A DNA stretch of 29,681 nt from the NCBI GenBank assembly GCA_936924235.1, contig CAKZHN010000014.1, positions 1-29,681 of the forward strand, in the 5' to 3' direction. Positions 8,317 through 15,979 of the stretch are shown piece by piece. Source of the stretch: an uncultured Rhodoplanes sp. GTDB taxonomy: Bacteria; Pseudomonadota; Alphaproteobacteria; Rhizobiales; Xanthobacteraceae. The notes beneath the pieces are model-generated. The model had not been told where the DNA came from. It did no database searches and worked only from the letters and a program-made list of their open reading frames with translations. Both the position numbers and the translations under genes were made by a program. The stretch's first letter is position 1; each line of letters starts with the position of its first letter.

Positions 8317-8344
8317 AATCTACAGACCCTCACGCCCCTTGCAA
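8317..8344 (-). promoter_or_regulatory. Candidate sigma-70 promoter for the hydrolase-LLM-liv unit
   Basis: On the minus strand a -35-like TTGCAA (8344-8339) and a -10-like TAGATT (8322-8317) are 16 bases apart, placing transcription start about 25 bases before the hydrolase ATG. The region is only 74 bases long and must also serve the divergent UbiD gene, so a shared regulator site is plausible. Seen by pattern match only. Confidence 0.35.
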
Positions 8345-8359
8345 TCCAGAGTGACGCCG

Positions 8360-9910
8360 ATGGCCCATGCCAATGACCATGCCGACACCGAACGCTTCCG
8401 TCTCCGCCGCTTCATCGAGCGGATGGTGCAACTCGGCGAATGTGAAATTCATGACAAGCCGATCGACCTGATCGATGTCGCGGCGGTGCTCGAAGGCAAT
8501 CCGAAGGCGACCTGGTTCAAGTCGGTCGGGCCGGAGAAGGCCGAGCTGATCGGCAACGTGATGGGCTCGCGCAAGCGCCTGGCGCTGGCGCTGGACACCG
8601 ATGAAGCGGGACTTTTGGGCGAAATCACCAAGCGGCTTTCGAGCCCGCACAAGCCGGTCAAGGTTGCGGCCACCGACGCGCCGGTACAGCAGGTGGTGAA
8701 GAAAGGCGACGAAGCAGACATGTGCGCGCTGCCGGTGCATCTGCAGCACGGCGAGGACGGCGCGCCGTACATCTCGGCCGGCCTCGACGTCATGCAATTT
8801 CGCGATACCGGCCATACCAATATCGGCTGCCGCCGCATCATGCTGCGCGGACCGCGCACCGCGGGCATCGACATGATCGCGCCGAGCGATGCGCGCGCGA
8901 TCTATCTCGAAGGCGTGGCCAAGGGCGAGAAGACGCCGGTGGCTTATGTGGTCGGTTCCACGCCGTGCGATTTCATGGCGGCGGTGTGCATGAACCCGCC
9001 GATGGACGAGCTCGAAGTGCTCGGCGCGTTGCGCGGCGTGCCGGTGCCGATCGTCAAATGCATCACCAACGACATCTACGTGCCGGCCGACGCCGAATAT
9101 GTGCTGGAGGGCTATCTCGACAACAAGGGCCACGTCGAGCCGGAAGGTCCGTTCGGTGAGTACGTGGGCTACTACGGCGTGGTGAAACGCAATCCGGTGT
9201 TTCACGTCACCGCGATCACGCATCGCAAGGACGCGCTGTTCCAGACCGTCACCATCGGCGGCAAGCATCTCGGCCGCACCGATACCGCGCAGCTTACCAC
9301 GGTGAAAACGGAGTCCGCGGCCTGGGCCGGGCTCGTCACCGCGGTGCGCGAGCCGGTGGCGTGCTTCGCGACGCCGTCGAGCGGCGGCATGTACAACGTG
9401 CGCGTCTCGATCCGTCAGCGCGTGCCGGGCGAAGCGCGCAATGCCATCGCTGCGGTGTTCGGCAGCATGGCCGAATGCAAGCAGGTGTTCGTGTTCGACG
9501 ACGACATCGACGTGTTCTCCGACGAGCAGTGCGACTGGGCGCTGGCGACGCGCTATCAGGGCGACCGCGACACCATCCAGGGCTCGGGCTTCCGCGTGGT
9601 GCCGCTCGATCCGTCGCTCGGCGGCCAGCGCACCGGCGCCAAGATCGGCTTCGACTGCACGATTCCGTTCGGCAAGCGGCAGTCGCTGGAATGGGGCATT
9701 CCGATGCCGCCCGAGACCAAGCGCAACGGCACGAACGGCAAGAAGTCGGTGGCGGATACGCTGGCGGCGGGGCCGGCGAGCTTCCTCGAACTGATGATGG
9801 CGGCCGGCAGCCGCGACGGCCGCGAGATCGTGCGCGAGCTGGATACGCTCTATGCGGCGGACAAGCTGACCCGCAACGAAGCCGGCCGCTACATGCTGAA
9901 GGGGCGCTAG
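8360..9910 (+). CDS. UbiD-family prenyl-FMN-dependent decarboxylase (copy 1)
   Basis: A 516-residue UbiD/Fdc-family enzyme, expected to decarboxylate (or carboxylate) an aromatic, heteroaromatic or alpha,beta-unsaturated acid using prenylated FMN made by UbiX. The catalytic Glu pair of EGPFGE falls at 262 and 267. By alignment from memory with fungal Fdc1, Asn154, Arg159 (NIGCRR) and Glu250 (VLEGY) fit the cofactor/metal site, while the usual metal His position appears to be Asp. The start is uncertain: the ATG at 8360 has no clear ribosome site, and a GTG at 8351 or TTG at 8306 is in frame. It is convergent with the MBL gene 13 bases downstream and divergent from the hydrolase-LLM-transporter unit. 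No ubiX is in the window. The true substrate is unknown; it is not the ubiquinone-pathway UbiD. Confidence 0.9.
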   Translation: MAHANDHADTERFRLRRFIERMVQLGECEIHDKPIDLIDVAAVLEGNPKATWFKSVGPEKAELIGNVMGSRKRLALALDTDEAGLLGEITKRLSSPHKPVKVAATDAPVQQVVKKGDEADMCALPVHLQHGEDGAPYISAGLDVMQFRDTGHTNIGCRRIMLRGPRTAGIDMIAPSDARAIYLEGVAKGEKTPVAYVVGSTPCDFMAAVCMNPPMDELEVLGALRGVPVPIVKCITNDIYVPADAEYVLEGYLDNKGHVEPEGPFGEYVGYYGVVKRNPVFHVTAITHRKDALFQTVTIGGKHLGRTDTAQLTTVKTESAAWAGLVTAVREPVACFATPSSGGMYNVRVSIRQRVPGEARNAIAAVFGSMAECKQVFVFDDDIDVFSDEQCDWALATRYQGDRDTIQGSGFRVVPLDPSLGGQRTGAKIGFDCTIPFGKRQSLEWGIPMPPETKRNGTNGKKSVADTLAAGPASFLELMMAAGSRDGREIVRELDTLYAADKLTRNEAGRYMLKGR

Positions 9911-9923
9911 GGACAGAACAGAT

Positions 9924-10928
9924 CTACGGCGACACTTCCATCAGGTCTTTGGCAACAAGAATACGTCCGGAATAGAACTTGCTCGCCGCGGTGACAAAAC
10001 GCGCGTAGTCGTCGTTGTCCTTTCCCGAAGACGACAGGTGGCTCATCACCAGCGTCTTGACGCCCGCCGCCGCGGCCATTTTCCCGACGTCATCCGGCGT
10101 CATGTGCTCTTCGTTCATGTGCATGTACCAGCCCTTGCGCTCGTCCTCGGTCATCTTCTGCCATTGGCCGGCTTTCTCCAGGCGCGCCTTGATCTCATCG
10201 AGCGCCAGCGCCTCCGAAACCAGGATGTCCGCGCCTTTGGCGAGGTTGGTGACCGCCGGGCTCGGACCGGTATCGCCGGTGAAGACGATCGACTTGCCGC
10301 CGGCCTCGAACCGATAGGCGTATGACTTGAACTTGCCGTAGGCGGGGCTGCCCTCCTTGAACTGGAAATGCGTGTTCTCGACCGCCGTCACTGTGACGTT
10401 GCCGTCCTGATAGACCTGTCCGGTGCCGACATTGTGCGCCTCGACGATCTTCTCGATCGGCGTCACCTGCGTTTCCGACAGCCGGATTGTCGCGTCCACA
10501 TTGGCGAAGCCGACAGCCGCCTTGACGGTCTCTTCGGTGCCCGGCGGACCGTAAAAGACGATGGGCTCGCGCCGGGTGTATTGCCACTCGACTGAAATCA
10601 GGTTCGGGATGCCCATCGTGTGGTCGCTGTGATTGTGCGTGATGAACACCCGGCCGATCTTGGTGAAGTCGATGCCGGCCTGGACCAGCCGGCGCGCCAC
10701 GCCGTCGCCGGCATCGATGAGATAAGGCGTGCCGTTGACGACCAGCGCATTGGAAAACTGCGCGCGGTCCTTGCGCGGCAACGGCCCCGCGGTGGTGCCA
10801 AGCGTGATGAGGCGCACGCCGGAAGGCGGCGCGGCGCCCTGGCTTGCGCTCTGCGCCAGTGCGGCTCCGGACGCAAATGCCGATGCTCCGAACAAAGCGA
10901 TCGCGAACATGGTTGCGGTTCTGCGCAT
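9924..10928 (-). CDS. Exported MBL-fold metallohydrolase (RNase Z/arylsulfatase-like subgroup)
   Basis: A 334-residue metallo-beta-lactamase-fold hydrolase with an N-terminal signal peptide (about residues 1-26, cleaved near ALAQ). The zinc motif HNHSDH is at residues 98-103, with further ligands in FTGDTG and in VMSHLSS near the C-terminus. The early ITLGTTAGP and IDAGDG segments place it in the RNase Z-like/arylsulfatase subgroup. The export signal argues against tRNA processing and for a periplasmic esterase, lactonase or sulfatase. The ATG at 10928 has GGGAGA upstream. It lies 41 bases after the flavoprotein gene, probably in the same operon. Confidence 0.9.
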   Translation of the reverse strand: MRRTATMFAIALFGASAFASGAALAQSASQGAAPPSGVRLITLGTTAGPLPRKDRAQFSNALVVNGTPYLIDAGDGVARRLVQAGIDFTKIGRVFITHNHSDHTMGIPNLISVEWQYTRREPIVFYGPPGTEETVKAAVGFANVDATIRLSETQVTPIEKIVEAHNVGTGQVYQDGNVTVTAVENTHFQFKEGSPAYGKFKSYAYRFEAGGKSIVFTGDTGPSPAVTNLAKGADILVSEALALDEIKARLEKAGQWQKMTEDERKGWYMHMNEEHMTPDDVGKMAAAAGVKTLVMSHLSSSGKDNDDYARFVTAASKFYSGRILVAKDLMEVSP

Positions 10929-10969
10929 CTCGCTCTCCCTGGCCAGATCTGAGTTGCAGATTGACGACG

Positions 10970-12670
10970 CTAGCCGGTCTTGCCTGCAATCGCCATCGCG
11001 GCGCGCCAGCCGAAAACCATCGCGGGACCGATGGTGATGCCCGGGCCCGGATAGGTGCCGCGCATGATCGAGGCCATATCGTTGCCGCAGGCGAACAGGC
11101 CGGCGATCGGCGCGCCGTTCGAACCGAGCACGCGGCCGTCGGCGTCGCATTTCAGGCCGACGCTGCTGCCGAGCGTCGAGGGATAGACCGCCATGGCGTA
11201 GTAGGGCGCCATGCTGATCGGCCCGAGGCATGGATTGGGCGCATGCTTCGGGTCGCCGTTGTTGCGGTCGAACTCGGTCGAGCCCTTGCCAAAATCGGTG
11301 TCCTCGCCGCTCAGCGCATAGCGATTGTTGCGCGCGACGGAGTCGCTGAGGCCCGCGGCGTCAACGCCGATCGCTTTAGCCAGACCCTCCAGCGACGAAG
11401 CTTCGACGAGATAGCCGTTCTTCACCGCCCAGCCGAAGCTGCGCCGTCCGGGCGGAATACGCCCCAGTCCATATTTGTGCATGAACTCATGATCGCAGAT
11501 CAGCCAGGCCGGAATGCTCTGCACCGTCTCATGCGAACGGTGCATGCCGGCGACGAAGTCGTGATAGGACAGCGCCTCGTCGACGAAGCGGCGGCCCGCG
11601 GTGTTGACCGCGATCAGCCCAGGTTTGGCGCGGTCGAGCAGAATGTGCGGATAGGTGCCGCGTCCGCCCTTGAGCCACGGCGTCCGCGACACCGGCGACC
11701 AGAACATCGGCGATGCGTGGTCGTCCTCGATGGCGGCGCCGGCCGCTTTCGCAATGCGGATGCCATCGCCGTCGGCGCTCTCGAACGCCACAGCATCGGC
11801 AAGCTTGGGCCGCACGTAGTCGTTCATGCGCTCGACGCTGCCGCCGGTTCCGCCGGTCGCGATGATGACGCCGCGGCGTGCGGTGATGCGCTGCTGCGTT
11901 CCGTCGGCGTTGACGACGGCGCCGGTGACGCGGCCGTTCTCGACGATCAGCTCCTGCAACCTGGTGTTCACGCGGATCGACACGCGCTGCGCCTTGAGGC
12001 TTGCCAGCAGGCGTCCGGCGAGCGCATTGCCCATGAGGAGACGCGTGCCGCGTGGATAGCGCAACCGGTCGGTGGCCTGCCGCCACAACAGCGACATAGC
12101 TTTGCGGAACGACGCCAGCGAACCGAATGGCCGCGTCAGTGGCTCGATGTCGTCGCGGCCGATCATCATGCCACCCAGCGCCATGAACTCGCCGATCGGT
12201 GGGCGCAGCAGCTTGAAGTCGTCGCCAAGGAGCCGGCCGTCGAACGGCACCGGCGCGAGCGGCCGCCCCGCGACTGTCGAGCCGGGCCGGTTGGCCTGAT
12301 AGTCCGGATGCTTGACGTAGGGGAAGAACTTCACCTCGGTCCGTTGCGCGAGATATTCGACCACGTCCTTGCCGGTTTCGAGATAGACGTCGCGGCGGTT
12401 GTCGGGAGCGGGGCCGACGACCGCGTCAAGATAGCGCCGCGCGTCGGCGATGGTGTCGGTGTGGCCGGCGTCGCGTGCGAGTTTCGTGCCCGGCACCCAG
12501 ATCGTGCCGGCGGAGGTCGCGGTGGTGCCGCCGACCTGCGCGGACCTCTCGCACAAAAGAACGTCGAGGCCTTCGAGAGCGCAGACCAGCGCCGCGGTCA
12601 TGCCGCCCGCGCCCGCGCCGATCACCAGCGCATCGACCGATGTCGGGGGCTCGCGATCCGACGCCGTCAT
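10970..12670 (-). CDS. 3-ketosteroid delta-1-dehydrogenase-like FAD flavoprotein
   Basis: A 566-residue flavoprotein of the fumarate reductase/KstD superfamily. The FAD-binding GAGAGG is at residues 18-23 and GGTTATSAGTIW follows at about 47-58. A second GG-containing ATGGTGG is at 271-277. Three tyrosines can be matched to those KstD uses for 1,2-dehydrogenation: Tyr124 (PDYQ, or Tyr118), Tyr369 (DEALSYHDF), and Tyr540 with Gly544 (GTYPGPG). The C-terminal GPAMVFGW is also typical. This suggests removal of two hydrogens next to a cyclic ketone, but related flavoproteins act on other alicyclic substrates and no steroid gene set is nearby. It starts 2 bases after the EamA stop and precedes the MBL gene. 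Confidence 0.85.
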   Translation of the reverse strand: MTASDREPPTSVDALVIGAGAGGMTAALVCALEGLDVLLCERSAQVGGTTATSAGTIWVPGTKLARDAGHTDTIADARRYLDAVVGPAPDNRRDVYLETGKDVVEYLAQRTEVKFFPYVKHPDYQANRPGSTVAGRPLAPVPFDGRLLGDDFKLLRPPIGEFMALGGMMIGRDDIEPLTRPFGSLASFRKAMSLLWRQATDRLRYPRGTRLLMGNALAGRLLASLKAQRVSIRVNTRLQELIVENGRVTGAVVNADGTQQRITARRGVIIATGGTGGSVERMNDYVRPKLADAVAFESADGDGIRIAKAAGAAIEDDHASPMFWSPVSRTPWLKGGRGTYPHILLDRAKPGLIAVNTAGRRFVDEALSYHDFVAGMHRSHETVQSIPAWLICDHEFMHKYGLGRIPPGRRSFGWAVKNGYLVEASSLEGLAKAIGVDAAGLSDSVARNNRYALSGEDTDFGKGSTEFDRNNGDPKHAPNPCLGPISMAPYYAMAVYPSTLGSSVGLKCDADGRVLGSNGAPIAGLFACGNDMASIMRGTYPGPGITIGPAMVFGWRAAMAIAGKTG

Positions 12671-12672
12671 CG

Positions 12673-13674
12673 CTAGACGCTCCACAGCAGCAGACGCGCG
12701 ACCGGCGCAGGCAGCGCCAGGACGTGAACGATCGCCGCGCTGTCGGCCGACACCAGCAACGCGCCTGCGACCGAAACGATCGAACCCCACAAGACCAGCG
12801 CGCCGTACACTTCGTGGTTCGGATTGAGCCAGGTCGAGAACATGATCCGGAAGATCAGCGACAGCTGTAGGAGCGGCATGACCAACAGCACCGGTGCGAT
12901 CGAAACCGCGCAGAAGAAGAATCCCTGCGCGGCGGCGACAAGGATACCGGAATAGACAAACCAGCGGGCGTTGCCGCGCTTGAGTTCCGTCACATTTTTT
13001 CGGATCGCCGGCGACAGCAGCGTCAGCGCGATGACAGCCGTCGCGGCGACGTAGGAGATCAGTCCGCCGAGGATGCCGGTCGCGGGGCCCGTGTGCTCCA
13101 GCGCAAAGCGCGCCATCACCGGGGTGCTGCCATAGGAAACTGCGGCCATCGATGCGAATGTGTAGCCGGCGAGATAAAGCGGAACGAACTGCGGCGCGGC
13201 GTGCGTGTCAGCAGGTTCTCCGGCGACAGCCGGCGCGACTTTCACGCGCGGTGGCTGGCGCTGGGTGATCAACGAGGCCACAACCATCACCACGCCGCCG
13301 AGGATCTGCAGCAGTGTGCACGGCTCGTGCAGCACCACCACCGCCATCACCATGGTGACTACGATTTGAAGCTGCACCACCGGTGCGGTGAGGTTCACAC
13401 CCGCGACCTGATTGGCTTTGAAGTTGCAGTAACGGCCGATCACAAAATGCACGACGCCGACCAGGGCCATCCAGGCCATCGCGGTGGGTGCGAATTGCGA
13501 CAGCCGGCTCAGCTCGCCCAGTACCAATGCCACAGGAAGCATGCAGAGCACGCCGACCGGCACGGTAACGGCCATGGCCTGGATTGGCGTTCCGCTCACG
13601 ACCCCGCGGCGCAGCGCGGCATTGTTCAAAGCAAATGAGGCCGCCGACAAGACAGAGAACAGGACACCCAGCAC
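12673..13674 (-). CDS. EamA/DMT-family transporter
   Basis: A 333-residue inner-membrane protein with about ten hydrophobic segments in two halves, separated by a hydrophilic loop (roughly residues 140-165) rich in Pro/Val/Ala. This is the duplicated EamA architecture of drug/metabolite exporters. Residues RRGVVSGTPIQAMAVTVPVG in the first repeat and a matching second repeat are visible. The start appears to be GTG (13674); the ribosome site is weak (CGGGG). It lies 111 bases after the 3-hydroxyacyl-CoA dehydrogenase gene and 2 bases before the flavoprotein gene, so it may export or import a metabolite of that pathway. Substrate unknown. Confidence 0.85.
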   Translation of the reverse strand: MLGVLFSVLSAASFALNNAALRRGVVSGTPIQAMAVTVPVGVLCMLPVALVLGELSRLSQFAPTAMAWMALVGVVHFVIGRYCNFKANQVAGVNLTAPVVQLQIVVTMVMAVVVLHEPCTLLQILGGVVMVVASLITQRQPPRVKVAPAVAGEPADTHAAPQFVPLYLAGYTFASMAAVSYGSTPVMARFALEHTGPATGILGGLISYVAATAVIALTLLSPAIRKNVTELKRGNARWFVYSGILVAAAQGFFFCAVSIAPVLLVMPLLQLSLIFRIMFSTWLNPNHEVYGALVLWGSIVSVAGALLVSADSAAIVHVLALPAPVARLLLWSV

Positions 13675-13785
13675 GCAGAACCCCGGCCGTTATTGTTATG
13701 GGCCGAGTATGGCACCGGCTTACCCCGCGTGCTCAATGAAAAACGCAGAGGCTCGATGCAGCCGCGCGGGCTTACCGCTTGGAGC

Positions 13786-14694
13786 TTACCTCTTGGCCTT
13801 GGCCTGCTCGGCGAGAAACTGCCGCAGCCGCTCGCGCACCGCGTTGGCGCTTTCCGGCGTCCATTTGCGGAAGCCCTCGCCGGTGCGCATGCCGAGCTTG
13901 CCTTGCGCCACCTTGTCCTTGATGAGCTGTGTCGGCTCTGTCGAGCGGTCGAGATCGGCCATCAGCGTGTTCTGGATGTCGAGCGTGAGATCGACGCCGA
14001 CCAGATCGGTCTGCTCCATCGGACCGAGCACGGCCATCCGGGCGCCGAAGCCGCTTTTCACGACCTCGTCGATGGTGTCGGCGTCGCAGACGCCGGCCGC
14101 CACCAGCGCGATCGCCTCGCGCTTCAAGGCATGTTGCAGCCGGTTGCCGACGAAGCCGGGGATGTCCTTCTTGACGTGCACCGGACGCCGGCCGGCGTCG
14201 CGAAGGAGCGCCATGGTCTTCTGCACGGTCCCGGCGCTGGTGAATTCGTTCTGCGTCACCTCGACCAGTGGCACGAGATGCGGCGGATTCCAGAAATGCG
14301 TGCCGATGACGCGGCCGCGGTGTTTCAGCTTCTCGCCGATCCGGGTCGACGGGATCGCCGAGCTGTTGCTGGCGAGGATCGTCTCGGGCGCGGTCAGGCT
14401 TTCGAGTTCGGCGAACAGCTGCTGCTTCAGCGGCAGCTTTTCCGGCGCGGCTTCGAACACGAAGGTCGCGCCCTTCATGGCCGGCGGCATCTGGTCATGG
14501 GCCGAGATGCGGCCGAGCAGGGCGGGCTCGCCGCCGAGCAGCGCCCGTGCGCTTTCCAGCCGTTCGGGCATCGTTTTCCGCCATTCCTCGGATGGATCGT
14601 AGATCCGCACCGTATGGCCCGCGGCCGCCAGCAGATAGGCGATGCCGTGGCCCATCAGCCCCGCGCCGATCACTCCGATGGTCTCGCCGCTCAT
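13786..14694 (-). CDS. 3-hydroxyacyl-CoA dehydrogenase
   Basis: A 302-residue single-function NAD-dependent 3-hydroxyacyl-CoA dehydrogenase (PaaH/HbdA type). The Rossmann motif GAGLMG is at residues 10-15. Catalytic residues of the family are present: Ser111 in ASNSS, His133 in GTHFWNP, Glu145 in LVEVT and Asn183 in GFVGNR. The C-terminal domain carries the GFGARMAVLGPMEQTDLVG helix region. The NPPHLVPLVEV sequence is typical of the acyl-CoA rather than 6-phosphogluconate branch. GTTAACGAAAGGGACACC precedes the ATG, giving a good ribosome site. It heads a four-gene minus-strand run with the transporter, KstD-like enzyme and MBL hydrolase, consistent with beta-oxidation of a side chain or ring-opened product. 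Confidence 0.92.
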   Translation of the reverse strand: MSGETIGVIGAGLMGHGIAYLLAAAGHTVRIYDPSEEWRKTMPERLESARALLGGEPALLGRISAHDQMPPAMKGATFVFEAAPEKLPLKQQLFAELESLTAPETILASNSSAIPSTRIGEKLKHRGRVIGTHFWNPPHLVPLVEVTQNEFTSAGTVQKTMALLRDAGRRPVHVKKDIPGFVGNRLQHALKREAIALVAAGVCDADTIDEVVKSGFGARMAVLGPMEQTDLVGVDLTLDIQNTLMADLDRSTEPTQLIKDKVAQGKLGMRTGEGFRKWTPESANAVRERLRQFLAEQAKAKR

Positions 14695-14839
14695 GGTGTC
14701 CCTTTCGTTAACGCGCTGATGGCAATGCAGCGCTGTTTATCAACATCCTCCCAAGCCTGTTCGTCAACGGAAACTCAAGCCGAATGCGTCATCTTCGCCG
14801 CCATCAAGCGCCACCAACAAGGCGCAGGGGAGACGGCAA

Positions 14840-15817
14840 ATGTTCGGCGCGATCTCGCGCGCCCTGGTGCTGCTTGCGGCGTTCTGCGCCGTGGCGGCCA
14901 CAGAGGCTCATGGCGGCCCAATCATTCCGGCGACCATCCATCGCGAGGATGTCGACGTCTCCCGCTATCCCTGGTCGGCGATCGGCAAGCTGTTCAACGA
15001 GACGGGAGCCTCCTGCAGCGGCGTGCTGATCTCGCGCGACGAGGTCCTCACCGCGGCGCACTGCCTGTACAATTTCCGCACGCGGCGCTTCATCCCGGCC
15101 GCGCAGCTGCACTTCCTCGCCGGTTATCGCACCGGCCGCTACCTGGCCCATGTGCGCATAGCGCGCTACGAGACCGGCCCGGGCTTCGATCCCGACCGCT
15201 ACGACCAAACCTCCGGCTCCGATTGGGCGGTGCTGACCGTGACCGAGAGCCTGCCCGACAGCATCGAGCCGCTGCGGCTCCGCCGCGATGCGGCGCCGGC
15301 CGGCACCAAGGCGGTGCTGGCGGGCTATCCGCGGGACCGCGCCTTCGCGTTGACCGCCGACCGCGATTGCGAGCTGCGCGAGAAGGTCGCCGGCGGCCAG
15401 CTGCGGCTGCACACCTGCCGCGGCATTGCCGGCACGTCGGGCGCGCCGATCCTGGTGGGCGAGGGCGACGGCAACCTGCAGATCGCGGCGATCCAGATTG
15501 CGATCTTCCGCGCCGACGGCGTGGAGCGGATGCTCGCCATCCCGGCGGAAGAGATCCGGCGGATCGATCGCAAGGACGATGCGCCTGTCGTGCTCGCAAA
15601 AGCCAATACATCGCGCCCGCAGGTCGTTGAAATCTCGTCATTGCCACAGGGGTCGATCTGCTTCGGCCAGAGCGAGCTCCATTTGACTGCGGCCGGCATC
15701 CGCGACGCGCTCGGCATGGACCCTGACATCGTCTCGTCGATCCCGGCCGTGAGTGCGACGCCCGCCGTCGACACCGCTTGGCTCGCGACCGAGCCGCTCT
15801 CTTATCCGCTGCCCTGA
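14840..15817 (+). CDS. Secreted trypsin-like serine protease (S1B-like) with C-terminal extension
   Basis: A 325-residue exported protease. A signal peptide covers about residues 1-25 (cleaved near AHG). The catalytic triad is complete: His74 (TAAHC), Asp128 (SDWAVL) and Ser200 (GTSGAP). Cys59/Cys75 and Cys177/Cys193 can form the two usual disulfides. GTSGAP resembles glutamyl-endopeptidase/V8-type enzymes rather than the GDSGGP of classical trypsins. About 95 C-terminal residues beyond the protease fold are unrecognised and may bind a partner or substrate. GGGGAGA lies about 8 bases before the ATG. It diverges from the dehydrogenase operon and seems functionally unrelated to the catabolic genes. 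Confidence 0.88.
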   Translation: MFGAISRALVLLAAFCAVAATEAHGGPIIPATIHREDVDVSRYPWSAIGKLFNETGASCSGVLISRDEVLTAAHCLYNFRTRRFIPAAQLHFLAGYRTGRYLAHVRIARYETGPGFDPDRYDQTSGSDWAVLTVTESLPDSIEPLRLRRDAAPAGTKAVLAGYPRDRAFALTADRDCELREKVAGGQLRLHTCRGIAGTSGAPILVGEGDGNLQIAAIQIAIFRADGVERMLAIPAEEIRRIDRKDDAPVVLAKANTSRPQVVEISSLPQGSICFGQSELHLTAAGIRDALGMDPDIVSSIPAVSATPAVDTAWLATEPLSYPLP

Positions 15818-15823
15818 AGTGGA

Positions 15824-15846
15824 GCGGCGGGCCTCGCCGCCATTTC
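15824..15846 (+). terminator. Weak terminator-like hairpin after the protease gene
   Basis: GCGGCG (15824-15829) pairs with CGCCGC (15835-15840) across GGCCT, followed by CATTTC. The stem is short and the T-run only three bases, so termination is uncertain; position 7 bases after the stop codon supports it. Confidence 0.35.
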
Positions 15847-15979
15847 CGTCGAAACTCAGCCGGCATTGAGCGGCCGAGGGATTGTGGATATCGTCCCGCG
15901 GCTTGATCCGCGCGCCGGATTGACGCCCACTTTGCCTCCCAGGATTTGAGTCGCTCTTTGCGGCAGACGTCGGAGCCGA

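Noticed and set aside
10844..12676. 610-residue plus-strand frame opposite the KstD-like flavoprotein
   Set aside because: It contains only Arg/His/Asp-rich low-complexity sequence. The minus-strand flavoprotein has the FAD-binding and catalytic residues.
13693..15630. 645-residue plus-strand frame covering the 3-hydroxyacyl-CoA dehydrogenase and protease regions
   Set aside because: It crosses two genes on different strands and lacks any domain, so it is a by-product of base composition.
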